Below are positions 19,289 to 28,529 of a stretch of 64,000 nt of DNA, one piece after another (positions within the stretch are counted from its first letter, which is position 1; the number at the start of each line of letters is the position of its first letter). Under the pieces are notes generated by a model. It saw only the letters and a list, made by a program, of their open reading frames with translations. It was not told where the DNA came from and searched no databases. Origin of the DNA: Acidihalobacter ferrooxydans. Lineage in GTDB: Bacteria; Pseudomonadota; Gammaproteobacteria; DSM-5130; Acidihalobacteraceae. Both the position numbers and the translations under genes were made by a program. The stretch lies in NCBI RefSeq assembly GCF_001975725.1, contig NZ_CP019434.1, forward strand, positions 952,453 to 1,016,452, given 5' to 3'.

Positions 19289-21820
19289 TCAGGCGGGCCA
19301 CAGGATGCTGGCTTCTTCCAGCGGTACCGAGGCCAGCGGATGGTTCGGCACGACGCGCACGGTGTAGTCGCTTGCCGGGCGCGTGGTGTCGAGGCGAAGG
19401 TGATAGTGGAACGCGTTGATCGCGCCGGGCAGCGGCTCGCCGCGGAGCAGCGCGTGGCGTTCGGGCGCGGCGTCCGGCGCGGGGGGCTCGGCGTAGAGCT
19501 GTACGGCCACGTCGTCCGGCGGCAGATCGTCGAGATAGATCTGCACGTCGAACGCGACGCCGTCCGTGTCGGGCGCGTCGCTACGAGGGCCGATACGCAG
19601 CGCCGGCCAGTGCGTGCGGATGCGGTGCGCCCATTGCTGGAGTTCGTGCGCCGCCGCGGCCTGGTCGGCAAGGCGCGCGTCCAGCGCCTGGGCGCGCGGC
19701 AGGTAATAGTGTTCGACGTATTCGCGCAGCATGCGGTTGGTGGAGTAGACCGGGGTGAGCCGCGCCATGCTCTCGCGCACGCGGGCGATCCAGCGTCGCG
19801 GAAGGCCGGTTTCGTCGCGTGCGTAGAACTCGGGTACGACGGCGGTTTCGAGCAGGCGGTAGAGCGCGTCGGCCTCGGCTGCGTCCCAGCTCGGGTCTGC
19901 GCCGTGCTCGGCGCCGTCGCCCAGCGCCCAGCCGACCTCCGGCGCGTAGGCTTCGGCCCACCAGCCGTCCAGTTCGGACAGGTTGATGCCGCCGTTGATC
20001 AGTACCTTCATGCCGCTGGTGCCGCTGGCCTCGAAGGGGCGGCGCGGCGTGTTGATCCACACATCTACGCCCTGCACCAGTTCGGCGGCAACGGACATGT
20101 CGTAGTCCTCGACGAAGACCAAGCGCCCGGGCGGCAGGTCGGCGCGGGCGATGAATGCGGCCCACTGGCGCAGCATCTCCTGCCCCTCCAGATCGCGCGG
20201 ATGGGCCTTGCCGGCAAGCACGAGCTGCACCGGCCGCTGCGGATCGCCAAGCAGGCGCAGCAGGCGCTCGGGTTGGGCGAGCAGGAGGTTGGTGCGCTTG
20301 TAGCCGGTGAAGCGGCGGGCGAAGCCGAGCGTGAGCGTGTTGGGGTCGAACAGGGCGTTGAGTACGTCGGTGCGCGCGGGATCTTCGCCGCGCCCCGCGG
20401 CCTGGTGCGCGTGGCGGCGGCGCACGGCGTCGACCAGGCGTTGGCGCTGGCGGGCGCGAAAGTCCCACAGCGTCGCGTCGCTCAGCGCGGCGATGCCTTG
20501 CTCGATGTGGGCCATTTCGCCGTTCCAGCGGGCCTTGCCGCAGGCCTGCGTCCACAGCGCGTCGGCGGCGGCCGAGTCCCAGCTCGGCATGTGCACGCCG
20601 TTGGTGACGTGGCCGACGGGGATGTCGGGCAACGGCCAGCGCGCAAACAGCGGCGCGAACAGGGCGCGCGACACGACGCCGTGCAACCGCGACACGCCGT
20701 TGGCCGCGCCGCTGCCACGCAGCGCCAGCCAGGCCATGTTGAACGGTTCGTCGGCATGGTCGGGGTGTTCGCGGCCGAGCGCGAGTATCGCCTTCAGGTC
20801 AACTCCCCAGCGCTCGGCGAAGGGGGCGAGATATTGCTGAATCAGCGCCGGCGGGAAGCGGTCGAAGGCGGGTGCGACCGGGGTGTGCGTGGTGAACAGG
20901 TTGCCGGCGCGGGTGGCGCGCAAGGCCGTGTCAAAATCGAGATTTTGCGTGCGCATGAGCCCGGCGGCGCGCTCCAGCACGGCGAATGCGGCATGACCTT
21001 CGTTGAGGTGGCAGACCTGGGCGGGCAGGCCGAGCGCTTCGAGCATGCGCCAGCCGCCGATGCCGAGGATGAGCTCCTGTTGCAGGCGGGTTTCGTTGTC
21101 GCCGCCGTACAGCTCGCCGGTGATGCCGCGGTCGCGCGGGTGGTTGCTCATGCCGTTGGCGTCGAGCAGCAGCAGGCGGATGCGGCCGACGGTGACTTCC
21201 CAGCAGCGCAGCCGCAGGATGCGCCCGGGCAGTTCCAAATCGACATGCAGCCATTCGCCGTTGGCATCGCGCAGCGGCAGCACGGGCAGCATGGCGGGGT
21301 TGTTATACGGGAAATAGGCCAGCTGGCGACCGTCGGCATCGAGCACCTGGCGGAAATAACCCTGCTGGTAGAGCAGACCGACGCCGACCATCGGTACGCC
21401 CAGATCGCTGGCGGTTTTGAGCATGTCGCCGGCAAGAATGCCGAGTCCGCCAGAGTAGATCGGCAGCGCTTCGCTGAGGCCGAATTCCATGCTGAAGTAA
21501 GCCACACGCTTGAGATCGGCGGCGTTGGGCAGCGCGTCGAACCAGGTGTTTTCGCTCAGACTGTCCTGGCGGTTGGCCAGTTGTTGCTGGAGTTCGGCGA
21601 GGAAGGCGCGGTCGGTGGCCAGTTCCTGTAGCCGCTGATGCGAGGCGATTTCCATGATCAGCCACGGATTGCCGGTGGTTTCCCATAATTCGGGGTCGAT
21701 GGTGCGCCAGAGTTTGTCCGAGGTGTGGTTCCAGCTCCAGCGCAGATCGAGCGCGAGCTCAGCCAGCCCGGCCAGTGCGGTGGGCAGTTCGCGGGGGGTG
21801 TAGTGTTGCATGTGTGTCAT
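19289..21820 (-). CDS. glgP: Alpha-glucan (glycogen) phosphorylase
   Basis: This 843-residue glycosyltransferase family 35 enzyme of the shorter bacterial type (TIGR02094) releases glucose-1-phosphate from glycogen or maltodextrin. The pyridoxal-phosphate region RPFEASGTSGMKVLINGG near residue 600 carries the PLP lysine, and the N-terminal RWSWNHTSDKLW and YFSMEFGLSEALPIYSGG segments are diagnostic. An AAGGA site precedes the ATG at 21820; a second in-frame ATG is three codons later. It lies between the Pta-like gene and the aldolase, so stored glycogen probably feeds this glycolytic block. Confidence 0.95.
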   Translation of the reverse strand: MTHMQHYTPRELPTALAGLAELALDLRWSWNHTSDKLWRTIDPELWETTGNPWLIMEIASHQRLQELATDRAFLAELQQQLANRQDSLSENTWFDALPNAADLKRVAYFSMEFGLSEALPIYSGGLGILAGDMLKTASDLGVPMVGVGLLYQQGYFRQVLDADGRQLAYFPYNNPAMLPVLPLRDANGEWLHVDLELPGRILRLRCWEVTVGRIRLLLLDANGMSNHPRDRGITGELYGGDNETRLQQELILGIGGWRMLEALGLPAQVCHLNEGHAAFAVLERAAGLMRTQNLDFDTALRATRAGNLFTTHTPVAPAFDRFPPALIQQYLAPFAERWGVDLKAILALGREHPDHADEPFNMAWLALRGSGAANGVSRLHGVVSRALFAPLFARWPLPDIPVGHVTNGVHMPSWDSAAADALWTQACGKARWNGEMAHIEQGIAALSDATLWDFRARQRQRLVDAVRRRHAHQAAGRGEDPARTDVLNALFDPNTLTLGFARRFTGYKRTNLLLAQPERLLRLLGDPQRPVQLVLAGKAHPRDLEGQEMLRQWAAFIARADLPPGRLVFVEDYDMSVAAELVQGVDVWINTPRRPFEASGTSGMKVLINGGINLSELDGWWAEAYAPEVGWALGDGAEHGADPSWDAAEADALYRLLETAVVPEFYARDETGLPRRWIARVRESMARLTPVYSTNRMLREYVEHYYLPRAQALDARLADQAAAAHELQQWAHRIRTHWPALRIGPRSDAPDTDGVAFDVQIYLDDLPPDDVAVQLYAEPPAPDAAPERHALLRGEPLPGAINAFHYHLRLDTTRPASDYTVRVVPNHPLASVPLEEASILWPA

Positions 21821-21879
21821 GGTGAGGGTCCTTGCGTAAACAGGTGGATCGGCGTCGCGTGGCTGGCATTCGGCCGGGG

Positions 21880-22887
21880 TTACGTGGGCGCGGTCTCGCG
21901 GTGATGGGCCACGCGGGCCAGCGCCAGCGAGGCGAGGCGCACGGTCTCCGGGTCGGCGCGTGAGGTGAGCACCACCGGCACGCTGGCGCCGAGCACGACG
22001 CCGGCGAAACGGGCGCCGGCGAGGTATTCCAGATCCTTGTAGAGAATGTTGCCGGAGACGAGATCGGGCGCGAGCAGGATGTCCACGTCGCCCGCCACCG
22101 CGCTGTCGATGCCCTTGATGCGGGCGGATTCGGCGGAAATGGCGTTGTCGAAGGCCAGCGGCCCGTCGACCAGCGCGTGCCTGATCTGGCCGCGCTCGGC
22201 CATTTTCGCCAGGCAGGCGGCGTCGATGGTCGAGGCAACCGCCGGGTTGACCACCTCGATGGCCGACAGCGCCGCGACCTTGGGCCGCTTGTTACCCAGC
22301 AGCCGCGCCAGATCCACGGCGTTCTGCAGGATCTGGGCCTTGGCTTCCAGGTCGGGCGCGATGTTGATGGCCGCGTCGGTGATGAACAGCAACTTCGGGT
22401 AACGGTCGAGTTCGGCGGCGAATACGTGCGACAGACGCGGCGCGCGGCGCAGTTGCTTGAGGATCGGGTGGAGAAAATCCGCGGTATGCAAATGACCTTT
22501 CATCAACAGTTTGGCACGACCCTCCTGCACGGCCAGCACGCCCTGGGTGGCGGCGTCTTCCGGCGTGACGACATCGACGATGGGATAGTCCGCGCCGAGT
22601 TCCTGCAACAGCGGCGCGATGACTTCGCGCTGGCCGATCAGCAACGGCTCGATGAGGCCTTTCTGCGCGGCCTGATGCGCGGCTTCCAGTACATGGCGTT
22701 CACCGGCGTCGACGACGGCGGTGGGCGCCGGGGGAAGCGATCCGGCTTCGGCGATGAGGTCATCCAGGTGTTCGATTCTTTGCGCCATGCGAGTGTCCGG
22801 TCGTTCGTGAGGAAGTGAATCCGCAGCGCGCGCCCGGTCGGGCGGCGTCGCGGTCTGGCGGTGTTTCGGGTTCGCCTGCGCCGTCAC
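21880..22887 (-). CDS. Phosphate acetyl/butyryltransferase family protein
   Basis: This 335-residue protein of the PTA/PTB family would transfer an acyl group between CoA and phosphate. Typical segments are PLLIGQREVIAPLL, LLMKGHLHTADFLHPIL, FITDAAINIAPDLEAKAQIL and VVLGASVPVVLTSRAD. Annotated relatives are often called 'bifunctional enoyl-CoA hydratase/phosphate acetyltransferase', but no MaoC hydratase domain is present. Its first ~33 residues are divergent, so translation might start at the internal MAQRIEHLDDL (22789). The upstream ATG overlaps the DUF2934 stop (ATGA), which favours 22887. With PDH upstream it could make acetyl-phosphate for ATP synthesis, although no acetate kinase is in the window. 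Confidence 0.85.
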   Translation of the reverse strand: MTAQANPKHRQTATPPDRARAADSLPHERPDTRMAQRIEHLDDLIAEAGSLPPAPTAVVDAGERHVLEAAHQAAQKGLIEPLLIGQREVIAPLLQELGADYPIVDVVTPEDAATQGVLAVQEGRAKLLMKGHLHTADFLHPILKQLRRAPRLSHVFAAELDRYPKLLFITDAAINIAPDLEAKAQILQNAVDLARLLGNKRPKVAALSAIEVVNPAVASTIDAACLAKMAERGQIRHALVDGPLAFDNAISAESARIKGIDSAVAGDVDILLAPDLVSGNILYKDLEYLAGARFAGVVLGASVPVVLTSRADPETVRLASLALARVAHHRETAPT

Positions 22888-23150
22888 AGCGGCGTGTGGC
22901 GTTCTTCCAGCCAGCGGTCGATGATGGCTTCGGCTTCGAGCCAGTCGTCGAGGATGCCTTCCGGGCCGAATCCACGCCGTTCGGCGATGAAGTAGGCGCG
23001 TTCGGCGATCAGGCGGTGGCGTTCCTCGATGTTGTGCTGCGCGGCTTCGGTGCTTGGGCCGATATCCGTTGCCGTGGTGATGTGCGCATGCGCGACGGGC
23101 GCCGGGGCGGCGGTGTCAGCGGTGGGCGTTTTTTTGCGGGCGTTTTTCAT
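22884..23150 (-). CDS. DUF2934 domain protein
   Basis: 88 residues: an Ala/Thr-rich N-terminal half and a C-terminal DUF2934 module (ERHRLIAERAYFIAERRGF, then DDWLEAEAIIDRWL). The domain is common in proteobacterial stress and carbon-storage loci, function unknown. The stop overlaps the start of the Pta-like gene. An AAGGAGATC stretch lies directly before the ATG at 23150. Confidence 0.85.
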   Translation of the reverse strand: MKNARKKTPTADTAAPAPVAHAHITTATDIGPSTEAAQHNIEERHRLIAERAYFIAERRGFGPEGILDDWLEAEAIIDRWLEERHTPL

Positions 23151-23594
23151 GACAGATCTCCTTCCCTCTGGGGATTGAGTAACGGGCGAGAAATCGAGGG
23201 CCGACAGGCGTGCTGCCGGTTTCGTTGGCGGTCGGGTCCGTGAGCGGCGGCCAATTCAGTCTGCGCATCGAGCGCGTTGCGACGCGCGGCGCGGGCGGGT
23301 GGGCGTGGCGTCGGTGCAGGCACCGTTACCTGTCCATCAACAAGGTTTTTGTTGTCGCCAGGCTCCTGGAGAAGAAAAAACCGGGCGAAAAAGCGCCGTT
23401 TACAGGGCTTGTACGAGGACCAGAACCTGATTTTGACGTTCTGTCTGCCGTGCCGCATGAGTCGGCAACAACAGCCTTGTTAACCCTTTTATTTGGGTGG
23501 TAATACGGGAATTCAATCTCACGAAGGCATTGACGGGTTTGCGCGGCGTGGACAGCGTTCATAGCCGGTTTCATGGTCGATCTCATAGAAAATC
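23151..23594. other. 444-base gap between the MFS gene and the DUF2934 gene
   Basis: I see no supported gene. Minus-strand frames here lack similarity and have atypical composition. It probably carries the promoter for the DUF2934-pta-glgP-fba operon; an AT-rich stretch lies around 23470-23500 but I cannot fix a promoter. Confidence 0.5.
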
Positions 23595-25085
23595 TCATGG
23601 AAGGTCTCCGCGATGATGTTGCTCCAGCGTCCGCCCACGGCCTCGCACGCGGAACGCCCAGGTGCTGATCAGTCCGAGCAGACTGACCAGCACGATGAAG
23701 GCGAGTGTCGCGGTGACGCCGAGAGAATTTTTCAGCACCGGCAGCAGGAACACGCCGAGGGTGGCGCCAACCTTGGAACTGGCCGCGGCGAAACCGGCGC
23801 CGGTGGCGCGCACCTGGGTGGGATACATCTCGGTCGGCAGGATGAACGTGGTGGCGTTGGGCCCGACGGTCATGAACAGGTTGTAGAGCACGAAGCCGAG
23901 AAAAATGAGCAGGGCGTAGTCGGGAGTGCTGGCGTGGCCCAGCGTGCTGAAGACCAGCAGGCCCATGCCAAGCGCCATGCCGACGAAGCCGGTCAGTTGC
24001 ATGTGGATACGGCCGAAGCGGGGCACCGCCCAGATCGAGGCCAGCGAGCCCAGCAGGAGGAAAATATCCACTTGAATGCTGTTTCGAGTCGCCAGCAAGT
24101 CATGACCGATGAGGCTGACAGTGGCAGCCACAGGATGCAGGCTCGCAAGTAACACGACGGTGAACAGACCAACGCCGTAAGTGGCGATATCCATAAAAAA
24201 CCACGGGAGGGTGACCAATAGCGTGCGACGCCGGTAGGCGCGCGTGAACAGGGCGCGCAGGTCGCCGTGCTGGTGCGTGGTCAGTTTCGAGACGTTGTGT
24301 ATGTGGCTGCCGAGCCGCTGCGCGTGTTCCTGCAGGGCGTGCGCCTGTTCGGGGAAGAGTTTCGCCAGCACGCGCGCGGCGTCGGCGTTGCGTCCGCGGC
24401 TGATGTACCAGCGTACGCTTTCCGGCAGGCGCAGGCGGATGACAAGATAAGGCAGGGCAAGCAGCGCCTCGCTGGCGAACAGCCAGCGCCAGGTGGCGTC
24501 GCCACTGTGGGCCTGCGCGAGTAGCGCGAGCGCGAACCCGCCGGCAACCAGCATGCCGGCGGACTGGATGGAAATCGACGCCGCCAGCATGTGGCCGCGA
24601 CGGCCCTGCGGCATGTATTCGGCGAGGTAGCTGCTGCCGACCGGGTAGTCCATGCCGATACCGACGCCGACCAGCAGTTGCATGACGAGCAGCAGATCCC
24701 AGTGCTCGGCGAATGCGCTGCCGACGGCGGCGGCGACCAGCAGGAGCATGTCCAGCAGCATGATCGGCTTGCGTCCGAAGCGGTCCGCCAGATGCCCGCC
24801 GAGCATACCGCCGACCACGGTGCCGACCATCAGCAGCGCGCCGATGAGGCCGAGCTGGTAGGCCTTGAGGTCGAAGGCCGGCGCGAGCAGCGGCAGCGCG
24901 GCGCCGAGCAGGAACATGGACACGCCGCTGAGCAGAGTGCCGCCGGTCGACAGCGCCCACAGCCGGTAATGGAACGGGTGCATGGGGCTGGTGTCCAGCA
25001 ACTGCGTCATGGCAGCGTGGCTGGGATGCACCCGGCTCTGCCCGACGGGTGTGCCGGGCAGAGGAATGACGGCAGCCGTCGTCAC
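23595..25085 (-). CDS. MFS transporter, sugar-porter-like
   Basis: A 496-residue, 12-helix major facilitator. The loop 2-3 motif GGHLADRFGRKPIML and the PESVRWYISRGR and PTEMYPTQVRATGAGF motifs place it in the sugar/organic-acid porter group (which also includes phosphate and aromatic-acid porters). The longest frame begins with GTG at 25085, overlapping the stop of the GAPDH remnant; ATGs at about 25010 or 24983 just before the first helix are alternatives. It follows the PDH genes on the same strand, so a pyruvate, sugar or organic-acid substrate is plausible but unproven. Confidence 0.85.
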   Translation of the reverse strand: MTTAAVIPLPGTPVGQSRVHPSHAAMTQLLDTSPMHPFHYRLWALSTGGTLLSGVSMFLLGAALPLLAPAFDLKAYQLGLIGALLMVGTVVGGMLGGHLADRFGRKPIMLLDMLLLVAAAVGSAFAEHWDLLLVMQLLVGVGIGMDYPVGSSYLAEYMPQGRRGHMLAASISIQSAGMLVAGGFALALLAQAHSGDATWRWLFASEALLALPYLVIRLRLPESVRWYISRGRNADAARVLAKLFPEQAHALQEHAQRLGSHIHNVSKLTTHQHGDLRALFTRAYRRRTLLVTLPWFFMDIATYGVGLFTVVLLASLHPVAATVSLIGHDLLATRNSIQVDIFLLLGSLASIWAVPRFGRIHMQLTGFVGMALGMGLLVFSTLGHASTPDYALLIFLGFVLYNLFMTVGPNATTFILPTEMYPTQVRATGAGFAAASSKVGATLGVFLLPVLKNSLGVTATLAFIVLVSLLGLISTWAFRVRGRGRTLEQHHRGDLP

Positions 25086-25185
25086 ACGGGCAATCTCAGC
25101 GCGATGTCGAGCATGCGGCGGGCGTAGGCGGCTTCATTGTCAGGCGGCCGATGCGGCCGAGTCCATTGATGGCAATGCGTTTCAT
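25082..25185 (-). pseudogene. Collapsed glyceraldehyde-3-phosphate dehydrogenase gene
   Basis: The minus strand opens with MKRIAINGLGRIGRL, the exact N-terminus of GAPDH (NAD-binding GxGRIGR), and after a junction continues in another frame as DNEAAYARRMLDIALRLPV and a stop, the extreme GAPDH C-terminus (YDNEx...RMxD). About 300 central codons are missing. The start and stop survive only ~100 bases apart between pdhC and the MFS gene, so an internal deletion has removed the gene from this glycolytic block. Confidence 0.85.
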
Positions 25186-25221
25186 GTCAATCTCCCGGGT
25201 TGGATTGCAGGGGGCGGTCCG

Positions 25222-26472
25222 TCACTGTTGCAGCGCCTCGACGGCGCTCAGGTGTTGGCTCAGCGTGGTGAGGAAACGCGCTGCGTCCGCTCCGGCCACC
25301 ACGCGGTGGTCGCAGCTGAGCGTGAGCCGGGTGAGGCCATCCGGGCCGGCGGCGGAGACGGCGAGGATGGAAGCAGCGCCCAGTGGCACGATCGCGTCGA
25401 ACTGCTCGACCACCGGGAAGGTGCCGAGGTTGGACAGGTAAAAAGTCGCGCCGCTGTAGTCTTCCGGTTTGAGACGGCGGTTTTGCAGCTTGCCCTTGAG
25501 TTCGCGCCAGTCCTCGTTGAGTTCGTCCAGCGGTCTGAGGGCATTGCGCAGTACCGGGGTGATCAGTCCGTCCGGGGTGTCCACGGCGATGGCGACGTCG
25601 ATGCGCTCGCGCCGGGCCAGGCCGCGCGGCGTCCAGCAGGCGTTGAAGTCCGGATGTTCGTGGATGCTCAGGGCGCAGGCGCGCGCCAGCAGCAGGCTGA
25701 GCGATTCGTGGTGGGCGTGGGCGGCGTCGTGCAGCGGGGCGAGGTCGATGGCGGCGGTGACGTGAAAGGTCGGGGTGTGTTCGCTGCGCGCCATGTTCTC
25801 GGCCATCGCCGCCTTGATCGGGCTGGGGCGTTCGATGCTGTGGATGGGGCCGAGTTCCAGGTGCGGAAACTGCGGGCCGAGCGCGGCGGCCAGCACCTGG
25901 GCAGCGCCGATGCGTCCGTCGGCGCCGGCGGTGAGCTGGGTGAGATCGATGCCGAGTTCGGTGGCCAGACCGCGGGCGAAGGGCGAGGCGCCGGCATCGT
26001 CGCTGCCCACGGCCAGGGCGGCGGCGACCACCGGGCTGGGTGCGTCCGCTGCCGCCGGCGGCGCTACGGCGGCGGGTGCGGCGGCGGGCGTCGGTGATGC
26101 GGGCGCTGGCGTGGGAGGTGTCGTCGCAGCAGGCGTTTGCGGTGCTGCGGCAGGAGTCGGTGCTGCGGTGGGCGTCGGCGTCGCGGGGGCAGCCGCGGCG
26201 GGCGGTGGCGCTGCGGCTGATTCGCTGGCCGGCACGTCGGTGATCCAGGCGATGGTGGACTGTACCGGAATGTAGGTGTCGGTCGGTGCCAGCGGGCCGG
26301 CGAGGTAGCCGTCTGCATAGGCCTCGACTTCCATGACGGCCTTGTCGGATTCGACTTCGGCGAGCACGTCGCCCGTCTTGATCGGGTCGCCGGGCTGTTT
26401 GAGCCAGCGGGCGAGGCGGCCGGTCTGCATGGTGTCGGAGAGCAGGGGCAGGGTGACGGGGGTCTTGTTCAT
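25222..26472 (-). CDS. pdhC: Pyruvate dehydrogenase E2 (dihydrolipoamide acyltransferase)
   Basis: 416 residues: one lipoyl domain with the lipoylated Lys44 (ESDKAVMEVE), a long Ala/Pro/Thr linker (about 85-150), a peripheral subunit-binding domain (SPFARGLATELGIDLTQL) and the catalytic acyltransferase domain. The active-site motif, normally HxxxDG, reads HRVVAG (His389, Ala393), so the histidine is kept but the aspartate is missing. The start overlaps the E1-beta stop. With pdhA, pdhB and lpd it forms the complex converting pyruvate to acetyl-CoA; branched-chain or acetoin substrates are possible alternatives for this E1alpha/beta type. Confidence 0.93.
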   Translation of the reverse strand: MNKTPVTLPLLSDTMQTGRLARWLKQPGDPIKTGDVLAEVESDKAVMEVEAYADGYLAGPLAPTDTYIPVQSTIAWITDVPASESAAAPPPAAAAPATPTPTAAPTPAAAPQTPAATTPPTPAPASPTPAAAPAAVAPPAAADAPSPVVAAALAVGSDDAGASPFARGLATELGIDLTQLTAGADGRIGAAQVLAAALGPQFPHLELGPIHSIERPSPIKAAMAENMARSEHTPTFHVTAAIDLAPLHDAAHAHHESLSLLLARACALSIHEHPDFNACWTPRGLARRERIDVAIAVDTPDGLITPVLRNALRPLDELNEDWRELKGKLQNRRLKPEDYSGATFYLSNLGTFPVVEQFDAIVPLGAASILAVSAAGPDGLTRLTLSCDHRVVAGADAARFLTTLSQHLSAVEALQQ

Positions 26473-27473
26473 GCGACGATCTCCTCGGCGTCGTCGCGCA
26501 CCAGCGCGTGGGCGGCGGCGACGATGTCGGCGGGCTGGGGGATGGTGTGCTCCTCCAGGCGTTTGTTGTAGGCGTTGGGCAGGTCGAGTGCGGCCACGCG
26601 CAGCGGCGCGGCGCGCAGGCTGCGAAAGCAGCGTTCGGTGAGCCCGGCGGCGAGCTCGGCACCGGCGCCGGCGAAGCGGCTGTCTTCCTCGGCAATGAGC
26701 AGGTGGCCGGTCTTGCGTACCGAGGCGGCGCAGGTGTCCCAGTCAATCGGGCTGAGCGAGCGCAGGTCGATGACTTCGGCCTCGATGCCTTCGGCGGCCA
26801 GTTGCCCGGCCGCCGCCAGCGCCTGATTGGCCATGCGCGAGTAGCTGATGAGGGTGAGGTCGCGGCCTGGACGGCGCACAACCGCGCGGTGCGGCGGCGG
26901 GGCGCTGGCCGCTTCGTCCACGGGGCCCTTGTCGAAGTTGAGCACTTCGTGTTCGAGCACGATCACGCAGTCGTCGGCGCGGATCGCCTGGCGCAGTTGC
27001 CAGTAAGCGTCTTGCGGGGTGGCGGGTACGACGATGCGCAGTCCGGCGACGTTCATCAGGGTGTGCTCCAGACGCTGCGAGTGCTGGGCGCCGAGCTGAT
27101 GCGCGACGCCGCCGGGCATGCGCACGGTCAGCGGCATGGTGAACTGGCCACCGGACATGAATGGAATCTTGGCGGCCATGTTGATCAGCGCGTCGAGCGC
27201 GAGCAGGGCGAAGTTGATGGTCATAATCTCGACCACGGGGCGCAGGCCGGTCATCGCCGCGCCGACGGCGAGGCCGGTGAAGCTGCCTTCGGAGATCGGT
27301 GTGTCAAGCACGCGCCGTTCGCCGTATTTGGCATACAGACCTTCGGTGACGCGGTAGGTGCCGCCGTACAGCCCGACATCCTCGCCAAGCACGATGACGG
27401 CCTCGTCGCTGGCCATTTCGGCGTCCAGCGCGTGGTTGAGGGCTTCCCAGTAGCTCAGGGTTTGCATACGCAC
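26469..27473 (-). CDS. pdhB: Pyruvate dehydrogenase E1 component, beta subunit
   Basis: A 334-residue transketolase-like beta subunit: SYWEALNHALDAEMASDE, VIVLGEDVGLYGG and DTPISEGSFTGLAVGAAMTG are typical of the heterotetrameric E1. It binds the thiamine diphosphate pyrimidine ring and contacts E2. It lies three bases downstream of pdhA and overlaps pdhC by four, so all three are co-translated. Confidence 0.95.
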   Translation of the reverse strand: MRMQTLSYWEALNHALDAEMASDEAVIVLGEDVGLYGGTYRVTEGLYAKYGERRVLDTPISEGSFTGLAVGAAMTGLRPVVEIMTINFALLALDALINMAAKIPFMSGGQFTMPLTVRMPGGVAHQLGAQHSQRLEHTLMNVAGLRIVVPATPQDAYWQLRQAIRADDCVIVLEHEVLNFDKGPVDEAASAPPPHRAVVRRPGRDLTLISYSRMANQALAAAGQLAAEGIEAEVIDLRSLSPIDWDTCAASVRKTGHLLIAEEDSRFAGAGAELAAGLTERCFRSLRAAPLRVAALDLPNAYNKRLEEHTIPQPADIVAAAHALVRDDAEEIVA

Positions 27474-27476
27474 TCC

Positions 27477-28529
27477 TCAAATCAGGGTTTCGTGGATTAG
27501 GCCGGGGCGCAGTGCGCGGCGGGCGTCGTCGAGGGTCGGTTCGGGCGCGGCTTCGGCGAAGGCCACGGCAGCGTCGATCTCGGCGCGAATCTCGGCCTCC
27601 AGTGCTTCCAGACCGGCGGTGTCGAGGTGGCCTTTGTCGATATAGCGTCGTCCGAGCGATTCGCTCGTATCCAGCCCCAGCGATTTCAGTGAGTCTGGAT
27701 CGGGGTAGTGCATGCTCAGGTCGCGCAGTTCGGCGGCGATGGGGTCTTGCGCCTCATAGGCCGCCACCTCGACCGTCGGGCGATAGCTGCCGGGGTCGGA
27801 CATGGAGTGGCCGCGGAAGCGGTAGGTTTCGAATTCCAGAAACTGCGGTCCCTGGCCGGCGCGTACGCGCGTTAGCGCTTCGAGGCTATGGGCATGGACT
27901 TTTTCAACATCCATGCCGTCGATTTTGGTGGCGGGAATGTTGTAGGCGGCGGCGCGTTTGTACACTTCGGTCACTGCCGAGTGACGGTGGATTTCGGTGC
28001 CGATCTGGTAGTGGTTGTTCTCGCACACGAACAGCACCGGCAGCTTCCACAGCGCGGCCATGTTGAGCGATTCGTGGAAGGTGCCCTGATTGACCGCGCC
28101 GTCGCCGAAGAAGCAGATCACCGCTTCGGGCAGGCCACGCATGAGCACCGTGTAGGCCGCGCCAATGGCAATCGGGTAAATCTCGCCGACGATGGCGTAG
28201 CCGCCGAGAAAGCGCCGTTCGGCGTCGAACATGTGCATGGAGCCTCCCATGCCATGAGAGCAGCCGTCGCGCTTGCCGAACAGTTCGGCCAGGATGTTGC
28301 GCATGGGGATGCCGCGCACCAGGGCATGGACATGATCGCGATACGTGGTGACGACGTAGTCGCCCGGTTCGGCAGCGGCCAGCACGCCGACCGCCACGGC
28401 TTCTTCGCCGGGGTAGAGGTGCAGAAAACCGCCTATGTTGCCGCGCGTGTATTCCTGCGCGATGCGCTCTTCCATGCGCCGGGCACGCAGCATGTCGCGC
28501 AGAAAACGGATATGCAGTTCACGATCCAT
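27477..28529 (-). CDS. pdhA: Pyruvate dehydrogenase E1 component, alpha subunit
   Basis: A 350-residue thiamine-diphosphate-binding alpha subunit. The ThDP/Mg motif GDGAVNQGTFHESLNMA is intact, followed by VCENNHYQIGT. The GHSMSDPGSYR segment corresponds to the phosphorylation-loop region of E1-alpha proteins. The ATG at 28529 follows an AAGGAG site about 9 bases upstream that lies within the 3' end of gpmA; the two genes overlap by 11 bases. Confidence 0.95.
   Translation of the reverse strand: MDRELHIRFLRDMLRARRMEERIAQEYTRGNIGGFLHLYPGEEAVAVGVLAAAEPGDYVVTTYRDHVHALVRGIPMRNILAELFGKRDGCSHGMGGSMHMFDAERRFLGGYAIVGEIYPIAIGAAYTVLMRGLPEAVICFFGDGAVNQGTFHESLNMAALWKLPVLFVCENNHYQIGTEIHRHSAVTEVYKRAAAYNIPATKIDGMDVEKVHAHSLEALTRVRAGQGPQFLEFETYRFRGHSMSDPGSYRPTVEVAAYEAQDPIAAELRDLSMHYPDPDSLKSLGLDTSESLGRRYIDKGHLDTAGLEALEAEIRAEIDAAVAFAEAAPEPTLDDARRALRPGLIHETLI

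Noticed and set aside
19250..21631. A 793-codon plus-strand open frame opposite glgP
   Set aside because: Same antisense GC artefact; low-complexity Val/Gly/Gln-rich translation, whereas the minus strand encodes a full glycogen phosphorylase.
23147..23598. Minus-strand frames of 90-103 codons upstream of the DUF2934 gene
   Set aside because: No recognisable similarity, atypical composition and mutual overlap; more likely leader or promoter sequence.
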